Shown in pieces: positions 18,130-27,900 of a stretch of DNA of 64,000 bases; the stretch's first letter is position 1; every line of letters begins with the position of its first letter. The notes below the pieces were generated by a model, which did not search any database, was not told the DNA's origin, and saw only the letters and a list, made by a program, of their open reading frames with translations. The translations under genes were made by a program, and so were the position numbers. Origin of the DNA: Curtobacterium sp. MCPF17_002 (GTDB lineage Bacteria; Actinomycetota; Actinomycetes; Actinomycetales; Microbacteriaceae); the NCBI RefSeq assembly GCF_003234115.2, contig NZ_CP126251.1, positions 2,604,001 through 2,668,000 on the forward strand, in the 5' to 3' direction.

Positions 18130-18250
18130 GGTGCTGCTGCTGTGTGAGGGAGGTGGTGCTGGGAACGGGTGATGCGGGTGGTGCTTGGTGCTTCGTGCTG
18201 TGGTGCTTGGTGCTGTCGTGCGTGGTGCTGTGGGTCGGGTGGTGCTGTGG
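18130..18250. repeat. low-complexity GGTGCT-rich spacer between ptsI and mtlA
   Basis: About 120 bases made of imperfect repeats of TGGTGCT and close variants fill most of the 143-bp gap between the ptsI stop and the mtlA start. It reads as an Ala/Pro/Gln/His-rich shadow in the mtlA frame but has no start. It may be a slippage-prone spacer. I see no clear promoter in it. Confidence 0.65.
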
Positions 18251-18253
18251 GGG

Positions 18254-19909
18254 TCAGGCGGCGTGCACCGCGGCCGCGGCGGACTTCGCAGCCGCCGCCG
18301 TGCTCGCGGCGAGTGCCGCCGTCGCCATCTCGCGGGCCTGTTCGAGCGTGTGGAGGCCGAGTTCGGCGCGCACGTCGGCCAGGGCCGCGGGGGTCATGGA
18401 GAGGGTCGTGGCGCCGAGTCCGACGAGCACGACGGCGAGCAGCGGGTCGGCCGCCGCCTCGCCGCAGATGCCGACGGGCTTGCCGGCTGCCGCACCCGCG
18501 GCGCCGAGCTGCGCGACGAGGCGGAGCACGGCGGGGTGCCACGGGTCCTGGTAGGACGCGACGGTGCCGAGCATGCGGTCGGCGGCCATCGTGTACTGCG
18601 TGAGGTCGTTCGTGCCGATCGACACGAAGTCCGCGTTCTGGAAGACCTGGTCGGCCATGAGTGCGAGCGACGGCACCTCGGCCATCACGCCGGCGGTCCG
18701 GATGCCGAGCTCGCGGGCGAGGTCGACGAAGTACTCGGTCTCCTCGGCGTCGGCGACCATCGGGGCCATCACCCAGAGGTCCGCCTTGGTCTCGGCGTCG
18801 GCCTGGGCCAGTGCGACGAGCTGGTCGCGGAGGACCTCGGGGTGGTTCCGCAGCGCACGGAGGCCGCGGCGACCGAGCGCCGGGTTCTCCTCGTCCTTGT
18901 CGGTGAGGAACGGCAGCGGCTTGTCGGCGCCGGCGTCGAGCGCGCGGACGACGACCTTCTGGCCGGGGAACGCCTCGAGGAGCTGGCGGTAGGACTCCTG
19001 CTGCTCCGCGACGGTGGGCGCCTTCGGCGAGTCGAGGAAGAGGAACTCGGTGCGGAAGAGCCCCACGCCCTCCGCACCGAGAGCAACGGCACCCGCGGCG
19101 TCGGCGGGGCTGCCGAGGTTCGCGAGCAGGGGCACGGTGTGGCCGTCGGCGAGCGCACCGGCGGTCAGCGGGGCAGCCGCCGCGGCGAGGCGGTCGGCGA
19201 TGCGCTGCTTGACGTCGGCGACGAGCGCCTCGGACGGCTCGGTCACGACGGTGCCGGCGACGGCGTCGACCACGACGGCCTGGCCGTCGGTGAGGTCGTC
19301 CGCGCCGGTGACGCCGACGATGGCGGTGATGCCCTTGGCGCGGGCGAGGATCGCGGTGTGCGAGGTCGGGCCGCCGTCACGGGTGACGAGGGCGAGGACC
19401 TTGTCGAGGTCGAGGAGCGCGGTGTCCGCCGGCGCGAGGTCGCGGGCGACGAGCACGAAGGGGGTGTCCGACTCGGGGACGCCGGGGGCGGCGACGCCGC
19501 GGAGCTTCGCGACGATGCGCTGGGCGACGTCGTCGAGGTCGGCCGCGCGCTCCCCCATGTAGCCGCCCATGCCGACGAGCAGGTCGCGGAACTGCGCGAA
19601 CGCCTCGTGCACGGCGCGCTCGGGGTTCGTGCCGCCGTCGATGCGGGTGTGCACGTCGTCGAGGAGCGTCGGGTCCTGCGCCATCAGCGCCTGCGCCTCG
19701 AGCACGGCCTGGGCGTCGCCGCCGGCGAGCTGTCCGCGCTTGTTGAGGTCGTCCGCCACGTGGGCCAGTGCGTCGTGCACGAACTGCTTCGCGTCGTCCG
19801 CCGTGCCCTCGAGCGGCGCGGTCGACGGTTCGCCGAGCGGGTCCGCCATCCGGAGCACGGGGCCGTGGGCGACGCCACGGCCGACGCCGGTTCCGAGCAG
19901 TTCGGACAT
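18254..19909 (-). CDS. ptsI: phosphoenolpyruvate-protein phosphotransferase (EI of the PTS)
   Basis: 551 residues from the ATG at 19909 with an AAGGAGTCTCG site upstream. EI takes phosphate from PEP and passes it to HPr. The phospho-His (about 184) lies in GGPTSHTAILAR, the PEP-binding barrel has EGVGLFRTEFLF and GTNDLTQYTMAADR, and the catalytic Cys is in GICGEAA. Length is normal (about 560-575). The C-terminus is unusually rich in Ala/Thr. It is the first gene of the mannitol operon and divergent from a DeoR regulator, so general EI appears to be co-induced with mannitol uptake. Confidence 0.93.
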   Translation of the reverse strand: MSELLGTGVGRGVAHGPVLRMADPLGEPSTAPLEGTADDAKQFVHDALAHVADDLNKRGQLAGGDAQAVLEAQALMAQDPTLLDDVHTRIDGGTNPERAVHEAFAQFRDLLVGMGGYMGERAADLDDVAQRIVAKLRGVAAPGVPESDTPFVLVARDLAPADTALLDLDKVLALVTRDGGPTSHTAILARAKGITAIVGVTGADDLTDGQAVVVDAVAGTVVTEPSEALVADVKQRIADRLAAAAAPLTAGALADGHTVPLLANLGSPADAAGAVALGAEGVGLFRTEFLFLDSPKAPTVAEQQESYRQLLEAFPGQKVVVRALDAGADKPLPFLTDKDEENPALGRRGLRALRNHPEVLRDQLVALAQADAETKADLWVMAPMVADAEETEYFVDLARELGIRTAGVMAEVPSLALMADQVFQNADFVSIGTNDLTQYTMAADRMLGTVASYQDPWHPAVLRLVAQLGAAGAAAGKPVGICGEAAADPLLAVVLVGLGATTLSMTPAALADVRAELGLHTLEQAREMATAALAASTAAAAKSAAAAVHAA

Positions 19910-20003
19910 TCGAGACTCCTTCATCTCACACGCGCTTGCGGTGGGGTGGTTCGTTCGGTGCGCGCGACGCGGAGACGGGACCCCGCCGGTGCGGCTGATC
20001 AGC

Positions 20004-20050
20004 ACACTACCCCGAACCACGTTGACAAACAAACACATCCGGGGATAAAA
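20004..20050. promoter_or_regulatory. divergent overlapping promoters of ptsI-mtl and the DeoR gene
   Basis: On the plus strand, TTGACA at 20022-20027 is followed after 17 bases by ATAAAA (20045-20050), a good promoter for the DeoR gene. On the minus strand, TTGTTT (20032-20027) and TAGTGT (20009-20004) are also 17 bases apart and could drive ptsI. The two overlap in an unusually AT-rich patch, so one bound regulator could control both. Confidence 0.55.
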
Positions 20051-20161
20051 ATACAGAAACAGATGCCCGTTTGCGTCTGACGGCCGATCGACTTCGATCA
20101 CGACCGGCAGCAGCGTGTCCGAGCATGTCCGTTCCGTTCCGACCCGAGACGACGAGGTCCG

Positions 20162-20932
20162 ATGTACGCACCAGAGCGCCACCAGCGCATCGTCGAACAG
20201 GCGCGCGCGCAGGGCCGGGTCGACGTCAAGGACCTGGCCGAACTGCTCGAGGTCACGCCCGAGACGATCCGCCGCGACCTCACCAGCCTCGAGCGCCGCG
20301 GGCTCGTCCGTCGCGCACACGGCGGGGCGATCCCGGTCGAGCGGATCACCCTGCACCCGGGCGTCGGCGACCGCGGCGGCATCAACCAGGCCGAGAAGAT
20401 GGTCATCGCCGAGGCCGCACTCGACGAGCTGCCCGAGAACGGCTCGATCATGATCGACGCCGGCACCTCCACCATCTGCCTCGCCGAACTGCTCCCCACC
20501 GACCGCGGACTCACCGTCGTCACCCACTCGCTCCCCGTCGCGATGGCGGTCGCGAACCGCGCCGGCATCGACCTGCACCTGCTCGGCGGCAACATCCGCA
20601 GCGACTCGCTCGCCGGCGTCGGCACCTGGACGCACCAGCTCATCGGGATGGTGAGCGTCGACGTCGCCTTCATCAGCATCAACGGCATCACCCCGGAGCG
20701 CGGGCTCACGACGCACAACATGGCCGAGGCGGCCGTGAAGAGCGCGATGATCAAGTCCGCCAGACGGAGCATCCTGCTCGCCGACCACACGAAGTTCGGC
20801 CGCGAGGAGTTCGGCCGCGTCGCACCCCTCGCCGCGATCGACACGATCATCACCGACCCGGGCGTGAACGCCGACCTGGTGCGCGAGGTCGAGGCGGCCG
20901 GCACCGAGGTCTTCTGGCCCGGCCGCGACTGA
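20162..20932 (+). CDS. DeoR/GlpR-family transcriptional regulator of the PTS/mannitol genes
   Basis: 256 residues. The N-terminal winged helix has the DeoR pattern (RHQRIVEQA, VKDLAELLEVTPETIRRDL, RAHGGA, residues 5-60). The C-terminal part is the sugar-phosphate-sensing domain (DAGTSTICLAELL, GGNIRSDSLAGVG, ADHTKFGREEF). Members are normally repressors released by a phosphorylated sugar. Divergent from ptsI-mtlAFD and upstream of ptsH, it probably senses mannitol-1-phosphate or fructose-phosphate. The ligand is inference. A GAGG site lies a few bases before the ATG. Confidence 0.85.
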   Translation: MYAPERHQRIVEQARAQGRVDVKDLAELLEVTPETIRRDLTSLERRGLVRRAHGGAIPVERITLHPGVGDRGGINQAEKMVIAEAALDELPENGSIMIDAGTSTICLAELLPTDRGLTVVTHSLPVAMAVANRAGIDLHLLGGNIRSDSLAGVGTWTHQLIGMVSVDVAFISINGITPERGLTTHNMAEAAVKSAMIKSARRSILLADHTKFGREEFGRVAPLAAIDTIITDPGVNADLVREVEAAGTEVFWPGRD

Positions 20933-21045
20933 CCGCACGCCGACACCGCACGCCGCCACCGCCACCGCCACCGCACACCACCCAGTACCCACCCACACCG
21001 CGCTCGCTACCATGAGCGCTCCACCGTTCGACGAGGAGTCCATCG

Positions 21046-21318
21046 ATGTCCGAAGCCACCCGCACCGTCACCGTCGCCAGCGCGTCCGGCCTGCACGCGC
21101 GCCCCGCCTCCCTGTTCGTCCAGACCGTGACGGCGTCGGGGCACCAGGTCACGATCGCGAAGGGCGACAAGTCCGGCAACGCGGGCAGCATCCTCGCCCT
21201 GCTCGGGCTCGGCATCGAGAACGGCGACGAGGTCGCCCTCACCGTCTCGGGCGACGACGCCGAGGCGACCGCGGACAGCCTGGTCGAGTTCCTGCAGACG
21301 GACCACGACGCGGCCTGA
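21046..21318 (+). CDS. ptsH: phosphocarrier protein HPr
   Basis: 90 residues. The active His17 lies in SGLHARPAS and accepts phosphate from EI. A Ser near 47 in the KSGNAGSILALLGLG region matches the regulatory-serine position of HPr. Length is typical (85-90). GAGGAG lies about 8 bases before the ATG. It follows the DeoR gene after a Pro/His-codon-like, C-rich 113-bp spacer and is followed by a strong palindrome. With ptsI and mtlAF it completes the phosphate relay. Confidence 0.93.
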   Translation: MSEATRTVTVASASGLHARPASLFVQTVTASGHQVTIAKGDKSGNAGSILALLGLGIENGDEVALTVSGDDAEATADSLVEFLQTDHDAA

Positions 21319-21353
21319 CGCGCGCGGCTCGCGTCCTCGACGAGACCACCCAC

Positions 21354-21397
21354 CGGCCTGGAGGCGCGGTGCCAGCCGGCACCGCGCCTCCAGGCCG
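21354..21397. terminator. terminator after ptsH, copy of the dispersed palindrome
   Basis: Two 20-base complementary arms surround an AGCC loop (core GGCCTGGAGGCGCGGTGCC). It lies 35 bp past the ptsH stop and 49 bp before xthA. Its flank CCACCCACCGGCCTGG is shared with the copy at 56684, which suggests a mobile or copied origin. Confidence 0.75.
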
Positions 21398-21433
21398 TCC
21401 GTGGTCGCGTCCAGGGCTGTCGGCGCCCGCCGA

Positions 21434-21439
21434 TAAGGT
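21434..21439 (+). promoter_or_regulatory. -10 element (TAAGGT) of xthA
   Basis: TAAGGT ends 7 bases before the xthA ATG, so transcription would start at or next to the start codon. No ribosome site is visible, which fits a leaderless mRNA. Confidence 0.5.
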
Positions 21440-21446
21440 GTTCTGC

Positions 21447-23337
<1,891 letters not shown>

Positions 23338-23339
23338 CG

Positions 23340-23957
23340 ATGCTCCCCGTCACGCTGTCGTCCGCCCGGGTGCACCTCGACGTGCCCACCCGTGCGGACG
23401 CGGCAGCGATCACCGAGGCCTGTCAGGACCCGGACATCGTGCGCTGGACGACCATCCCGGCCCCGTACTCGACCCGTGACGCGACCACCTTCGTCGACGC
23501 CCTGGTCGGTCCTGGCTGGGCGTCGGACCGCGAGTACACGTGGGCGATCCGTCGAACGGGGTCGACCTGGCTCGAGGGGATCATCGGCTACCGCACGGCA
23601 CACCGCGACCTCGGCTTCTGGCTCGCCCCCTCCGCCCGGGGCGCCGGACTCATGCACGACGCGGTCGACCTGGTCGTCGACTGGGCCTTCGCGCAGGGCG
23701 CTCCCGACGTGTACTGGGAGTGCTACGCGGGCAACACGGCCTCGGCCGGCGTCGCACGGGCTGCGGGCTTCTCGTACACCGGCTCCGGTCCGGCGCTCAT
23801 CCCCGGCCGTGGCGGTGGACCGACGACGGCGTGGAAGGCACTGCGGCGTGCCGACGGCGTGCCCGCGTCCGAGCTGGCGTGGCCGGCCTCGACGTTCCGC
23901 GTCGACGCGGCGGGAGCGGACGCGATCGGTGACGCGTCACCCGATGACCGCCGGTAG
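23340..23957 (+). CDS. GNAT-family N-acetyltransferase (RimJ/RimL type)
   Basis: 205 residues. The core has the GNAT order: an N-terminal TRADAAAI start, the DLGFWLAPSARGAGLMHDAV acetyl-CoA loop (residues about 95-115), and WECYAGNTASAGVARAAGF, the typical RimJ/RimL end. It would transfer an acetyl group from acetyl-CoA to a protein N-terminus or small amine; the substrate cannot be told. It starts 2 bp after trpS and ends 9 bp before ribD. Confidence 0.85.
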   Translation: MLPVTLSSARVHLDVPTRADAAAITEACQDPDIVRWTTIPAPYSTRDATTFVDALVGPGWASDREYTWAIRRTGSTWLEGIIGYRTAHRDLGFWLAPSARGAGLMHDAVDLVVDWAFAQGAPDVYWECYAGNTASAGVARAAGFSYTGSGPALIPGRGGGPTTAWKALRRADGVPASELAWPASTFRVDAAGADAIGDASPDDRR

Positions 23958-23960
23958 TCT
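23955..23960 (+). promoter_or_regulatory. -10 element (TAGTCT) of ribD
   Basis: TAGTCT ends 6 bases before the ribD GTG. No ribosome site separates them, so a leaderless ribD transcript is likely, starting inside the end of the acetyltransferase gene. Confidence 0.5.
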
Positions 23961-23966
23961 CGGTCC

Positions 23967-25076
23967 GTGACCAGCTCCACCGATCCGTCGACGACGTCCG
24001 CCGCCCCGGCGGAGGTCCGCGCCATGCGCCGCGGGCTCGAACTCGCCGCGCTCGGTCCGGCCGTCGGCGACCACGCACGCGTCGGCGCGGTCGTCCTCTC
24101 CCCCGACGGCGAGGTCCTCGCCGAGGGGTGGCACCGCGGCGCCGGCACCCCGCACGCCGAGGTCGACGCGATGTCCCGGGTCGCGCCGGAGCTCCTCCGC
24201 GGAGCGACCGCGGTCGTGACCCTCGAACCGTGCAACCACACCGGACGCACCGGCCCGTGCGCCGTCGCCCTGCTCGAGGCGGGGATCGGCCGCGTGGTCT
24301 ACGCCATCGACGACCCGGGCGCGAACGTGCACGGGGGCGGCGACCGGCTCCGCGCCGGCGGCGTCGACGTCGTCACGGGCGTGCTCGCCGACGAGGCCGA
24401 GGCGTTCCTCGAACGGTGGCTGCTCTCCGTCCGGGCGGGGCGACCGTGGGTCACGGTGAAGTGGGCGTCGAGCCTCGACGGCCGCGCCGCCGCCGCCGAC
24501 GGCACGAGCCAGTGGATCACCGGCGCCGCCGCACGGCAGCACGTCCACGAACAGCGTGCCGCCCACGACGCGATCCTGGTGGGAACCGGGACCGTCCTCG
24601 CCGACGACCCGAGCCTCACCGCGCGGGGCGACGCCGGCGAGCTCCTCACCGACCAGCCGCTGCCGGTGGTGCTGGGCGACCGGGCCGTGCCGGACGACGC
24701 CGCCGTCCGACGCCACCCTCGCGGCCTGCTGATGCTCCCCGGGCACGACCTCGTCGCATCGCTCGGTGCCCTCCGCGAGCACGGCGTGCACTCGGTGTTC
24801 GTCGAGGGCGGCCCGACCGTCTCGTCGGCGCTCGTCGCCGCCGGCCTGGTCGACGAGTACCTCGTGTACCTCGCCCCCGTGCTGCTCGGCGGCCCCCGGA
24901 CGGCCCTCGATGACGTCGGCGTGGGAAGCATCGGCGAACGTCGGAGGTTGGACGTACTATCGACAACCAGCCTCGGCCCCGACCTGCTGGTCCGAGCACG
25001 ACCCCACCGCGCGGCCACGCCCGCGGCGGACGAGCTCCGGAACGCGGGGCCCCAGGACGACCGGAGCACCCCATGA
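23967..25076 (+). CDS. ribD: bifunctional riboflavin deaminase/reductase
   Basis: 369 residues from a GTG start. Residues about 15-160 form the zinc deaminase domain (HAEVDAM and PCNHTGRTGPC, holding the His/Cys metal ligands and the proton-shuttle Glu). Residues about 165-360 form the NADPH reductase domain (VTVKWASSLDGR, GTGTVLADDPSLT, VEGGPTVSSALV). Together they catalyse steps 2 and 3 of riboflavin synthesis. It overlaps ribA by 4 bp (ATGA). The genes for riboflavin synthase and lumazine synthase are not beside it, so the pathway is split. Confidence 0.92.
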   Translation: MTSSTDPSTTSAAPAEVRAMRRGLELAALGPAVGDHARVGAVVLSPDGEVLAEGWHRGAGTPHAEVDAMSRVAPELLRGATAVVTLEPCNHTGRTGPCAVALLEAGIGRVVYAIDDPGANVHGGGDRLRAGGVDVVTGVLADEAEAFLERWLLSVRAGRPWVTVKWASSLDGRAAAADGTSQWITGAAARQHVHEQRAAHDAILVGTGTVLADDPSLTARGDAGELLTDQPLPVVLGDRAVPDDAAVRRHPRGLLMLPGHDLVASLGALREHGVHSVFVEGGPTVSSALVAAGLVDEYLVYLAPVLLGGPRTALDDVGVGSIGERRRLDVLSTTSLGPDLLVRARPHRAATPAADELRNAGPQDDRSTP

Positions 25077-25735
25077 CCGATGCACTCACCTCCCCCACCC
25101 CCGGGAGCCCGGTCCAGTTCGAGGTCTCCACGAACGTGCCGACCACGCACGGCACGTTCGAGATGCGTGCCTACCGTGACCTCGTCACGAGCGCCGAGCA
25201 CGTCGCGATCATCGCCACCGGGCCCGACGGCGCAGCACCTCGTGACGGCGCCCTCGTCCGGGTGCACTCGGAGTGCCTGACGGGCGAGGCGTTCGGGTCG
25301 CTGAAGTGCGAGTGCGGCCCGCAGCTCGACGCGGCGCTCGACACCATCGCGGCCGAGGGCGGCGTCGTGGTGTACCTCCGCGGGCACGAGGGCCGCGGCA
25401 TCGGACTCATCAACAAGCTCAAGGCCTACCGCCTGCAGGAGGACGGCCTCGACACCCTCGACGCCAACCTCGCGCTCGGCCTGCCCGCGGACTCGCGGGC
25501 GTACGGCGGGGCGGCCGGCATCCTGGCGGACCTCGGCCTCACGAGCATCCGGCTGCTGTCGAACAACCCCGAGAAGCGTCGGCAGCTCGAAGAGCACGGC
25601 ATCGCGGTCGAGAGCCTCGTGCCGCTCGTCGTCGGCGTCTCCGCGCAGAACGCCGCGTACCTCGACACGAAGCGCGACCGGATGGGCCACCAGCTCCCGT
25701 CGCACCTCGAAGCCGGCACCCCGACGCTGGGCTGA
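25073..25735 (+). CDS. ribA: GTP cyclohydrolase II
   Basis: 220 residues, catalysing the first step of riboflavin synthesis (GTP to the diaminopyrimidine). The zinc-binding Cys cluster is SECLTGEAFGSLKCECG near residues 63-80. The RGHEGRGIGL motif near 103 carries the catalytic Arg. The stand-alone form without a RibB domain is slightly longer than E. coli RibA. Its start overlaps the ribD stop. No FMN riboswitch is seen upstream. Confidence 0.92.
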   Translation: MTDALTSPTPGSPVQFEVSTNVPTTHGTFEMRAYRDLVTSAEHVAIIATGPDGAAPRDGALVRVHSECLTGEAFGSLKCECGPQLDAALDTIAAEGGVVVYLRGHEGRGIGLINKLKAYRLQEDGLDTLDANLALGLPADSRAYGGAAGILADLGLTSIRLLSNNPEKRRQLEEHGIAVESLVPLVVGVSAQNAAYLDTKRDRMGHQLPSHLEAGTPTLG

Positions 25736-25796
25736 TCGGGCTGGGCTGGTCGGGCTGGGCTGACGCCCGGGGGCTTCTCTGGGCGGATTCGCAGGT

Positions 25797-25824
25797 GGAC
25801 GACATCTGTCGTACCATGTTGTCC
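25797..25824. promoter_or_regulatory. inverted-repeat operator candidate upstream of the MHS transporter
   Basis: GGACGACAT (25797-25805) and ATGTTGTCC (25816-25824) form an inverted repeat with one mismatch. Within it, ACGACA-TC-TGTCGT (25799-25812) is a perfect palindrome. It lies 140 bp before the transporter ATG, in a stretch of otherwise unremarkable spacer, and looks like a GntR-type site. No regulator gene is adjacent. Confidence 0.4.
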
Positions 25825-25963
25825 TCCGTCACAAGCGGTCCACCACCCCGTTCCGAACGCACCCGATCCGTGCCCGCGCCACCCCGCGCGAACCGATCGG
25901 TGTCCGCCGTCCGGAGCACCGCTGCGCTCCCTCGAGCGCGCCCCACGGAGTCTCCTCACCTCA

Positions 25964-27376
25964 ATGTCCGCCGCACCGGCACCCGCAACCCCGAAGACCG
26001 CAGGCAACCCGCGCTCCCGCGTCGTGATCGCCAGCCTCGTCGGCACCTCCATCGAGTTCTACGACTTCTACGTCTACGCGACCGCCGCGGTCCTCGTCTT
26101 CCCGACGCTGTTCTTCCCGAACGAGGACCCCACCGCATCGCAGCTGTCCTCGTTCGTCACGTTCGCCCTCGCGTTCTTCGCGCGTCCGGTCGGGTCGATC
26201 ATCTTCGGTCACTTCGGCGACCGCATCGGCCGCAAGGCGACCCTCGTCGCGTCGCTGCTCGTCATGGGCACCGCCACGTTCCTCATCGGCTGCCTGCCGA
26301 CGTTCGACTCGATCGGCATCTGGGCCCCGGTCCTCCTCGCCGTGATGCGCTTCGCACAGGGTGTCGGCCTGGGTGGCGAGTGGTCCGGCGCGGCCCTCCT
26401 CGCGACCGAGAACGCCCCGAAGGGCAAGCGCGGCGTGTTCGGCTCGATGCCGCAGCTCGGCGCCCCGATCGGCTTCCTGCTCGCCAACGGCCTGTTCATC
26501 GCGATCAACGCGGCGATGCCCGCCGGGGCCGACGGCACCCCGAACCCCGAGTTCCAGGCGTGGGGCTGGCGCCTCCCGTTCCTGCTCTCCGCCGTGCTCG
26601 TGATCGTCGGGCTCTACGTCCGCTTCAAGCTCGTCGAGTCGCCGGTGTTCCGCGGCGTCCAGGAGTCCGGCACGGTCGCGAAGGTCCCGCTCGCCCGCGT
26701 GTTCCGCACCTCGTGGAGGGCCGTCATCGTCGGCACCTTCGGCATGGTCGCGACCTACGTGCTCTTCTACTTCATGACGACGTTCACGCTGTCCTACGGC
26801 ACCACCGGGGCCGAGGCGAGCCCCCTCGTCCCGAAGATCGGTCTCGGCTACACCCGCGGCGAGTTCCTCACGCTGCTCATGATCGGCGTCGTGTTCTTCG
26901 GCATCTTCACGCCGATCGCCGGCATGCTCGCCGACAAGTTCGGCCGCCGTCGCACGCTCATCCCGACGACCATCGGCATTGCGCTGTTCGGCCTCACGTT
27001 CCAGCTCTGGTTCGCGGCGTCGACCGGTCCGATCACCGTGGTGACGTTCCTCATCGTCGGGCTCTCGCTGATGGGCCTCACCTTCGGGCCGATGGGCGCC
27101 CTGCTGCCCGAGCTCTTCCCGACGAACGTGCGCTACACCGGCTCGGCGATCGCGTACAACGTCGCGTCGATCCTCGGCGCCTCGCTGGCGCCGACGATCG
27201 CCCTGGCGCTGTGGAAGCCGGACGGGAACATCTTCCTCGTCGGGCTCTACCTCACCATCGCCGCGGTGGTCACCCTCGTCGCACTGCTGTTCGTGCGGGA
27301 GACCCGCGGCGCGGGCCTCGACGACGCGGACCGGTCCGGTGCACCGGACGCGGCCCCGGCGGACGTCCGCGCGTAA
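25964..27376 (+). CDS. MHS-family (MFS) metabolite:proton symporter
   Basis: 470 residues with 12 membrane helices. The start ASLVGTSIEFYDFYVYATAA and loop GHFGDRIGRK (residues about 85-95) are hallmarks of the metabolite:H+ symporter branch (ShiA, ProP, KgtP). A second loop reads LADKFGRRR. Substrates in the branch include organic acids, betaines and shikimate; the sequence does not decide between them. The upstream 228-bp gap has a candidate operator at 25797, and a strong palindrome follows the gene. It is probably a single-gene unit. Confidence 0.85.
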   Translation: MSAAPAPATPKTAGNPRSRVVIASLVGTSIEFYDFYVYATAAVLVFPTLFFPNEDPTASQLSSFVTFALAFFARPVGSIIFGHFGDRIGRKATLVASLLVMGTATFLIGCLPTFDSIGIWAPVLLAVMRFAQGVGLGGEWSGAALLATENAPKGKRGVFGSMPQLGAPIGFLLANGLFIAINAAMPAGADGTPNPEFQAWGWRLPFLLSAVLVIVGLYVRFKLVESPVFRGVQESGTVAKVPLARVFRTSWRAVIVGTFGMVATYVLFYFMTTFTLSYGTTGAEASPLVPKIGLGYTRGEFLTLLMIGVVFFGIFTPIAGMLADKFGRRRTLIPTTIGIALFGLTFQLWFAASTGPITVVTFLIVGLSLMGLTFGPMGALLPELFPTNVRYTGSAIAYNVASILGASLAPTIALALWKPDGNIFLVGLYLTIAAVVTLVALLFVRETRGAGLDDADRSGAPDAAPADVRA

Positions 27377-27388
27377 CGCTCGCAGTCC

Positions 27389-27434
27389 ACGGCCTGGAGG
27401 CGCGGTGCCAGCTGGCACCGCGCCTCCAGGCCGT
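27389..27434. terminator. terminator after the MHS transporter, copy of the dispersed palindrome
   Basis: 46 bases form a perfect palindrome centred on AGCT, the longest and cleanest copy in the window (core GGCCTGGAGGCGCGGTGCC). It starts 13 bp after the transporter stop. Confidence 0.78.
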
Positions 27435-27488
27435 CTGCCCTCCCTCGGGCAGCCGCAGCACCCGCGATCCCCCGCGCGGAGGGGGGCC

Positions 27489-27573
27489 AAATCGCTCGTA
27501 GGGTGCCGAATCGCCCGTAGGAGGCGGATTCGCTCGTAGGAGGTCGGAAAAAACGACCTCCTACGAGCGAATC
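27489..27573. repeat. 20-bp-stem hairpin with A-rich loop preceded by direct repeats
   Basis: Arms 27527-27546 and 27554-27573 (GATTCGCTCGTAGGAGGTCG and its complement) are perfectly complementary over 20 bases, with loop GAAAAAA. Two partial copies of the arm lie just before it at about 27489-27503 and 27508-27522, so three direct copies and one inverted copy of the same word sit in 85 bases. It fills most of the 301-bp gap between the transporter and the HTH gene. It lacks a trailing T run, so it is not a standard terminator. Confidence 0.8.
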
Positions 27574-27629
27574 TGCATCCTTCGCGCGGAACGACCCCCG
27601 GCCGCAACCCGCCCGCCGCCCGCCTGTCC

Positions 27630-27673
27630 GTCAACTCAGGTTGACAACTGTCGGCGCGTCAATGTAGGTTGAC
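27630..27673 (+). promoter_or_regulatory. twin operators and leaderless promoter of the HTH/ABC operon
   Basis: Two palindromes, GTCAAC-N4-GTTGAC (27630-27645, perfect) and GTCAAT-N4-GTTGAC (27658-27673), are 28 bp apart centre to centre. The -35 TTGACA (27641-27646) and -10 TAGGTT (27665-27670) fall inside them, 18 bp apart. The ATG of the HTH gene begins 7 bases after the -10. This is the layout of a repressed, leaderless, self-regulated promoter. Confidence 0.6.
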
Positions 27674-27677
27674 ACGC

Positions 27678-27893
27678 ATGGACCGACCGACCATCACGAG
27701 TCTCGCGGCAGGAGCATCCGGAGACGACCCGTTCTCCGCCCTCGCCAGTTTGCGCGACCTCCGACGTGAGCTCGACCGGACCGAGGAACTCGCTGCCCGC
27801 CGCGCCCGCAACGCCGGCGCCTCGTGGCAGGAGATCGCGACGCTCCTCGGCGTCAGCCGCCAGGCAGTGCACAAGAAGTACGGCAGAAACTAG
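27678..27893 (+). CDS. small helix-turn-helix regulator, likely autorepressor of the ABC exporter
   Basis: 71 residues from the ATG at 27678. The C-terminal half is a compact HTH (SWQEIATLLGVSRQAVHKKYG) preceded by a charged helix (RDLRRELDRTEELAARR) suitable for dimerisation. Nothing else is fused. It is followed after 7 bp by an ABC exporter gene. Two matching palindromes overlap its promoter, so it probably binds them and represses itself and the exporter. Small HTH genes paired with exporters are common in Microbacteriaceae. The signal that releases repression is unknown. Confidence 0.65.
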   Translation: MDRPTITSLAAGASGDDPFSALASLRDLRRELDRTEELAARRARNAGASWQEIATLLGVSRQAVHKKYGRN

Positions 27894-27900
27894 GACCACG

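Noticed and set aside
18111..18542. Longer N-terminus of MtlA running into the repeat-rich spacer and ptsI
   Set aside because: The extension is Pro/His/Gln-rich, overlaps ptsI coding sequence antisense-like and lacks a start signal; the ATG at 18110 fits the family.
23941..23966. FMN riboswitch for ribD-ribA
   Set aside because: Only about 10 bases separate the acetyltransferase stop and ribD; there is no room for the aptamer and no match to its core.
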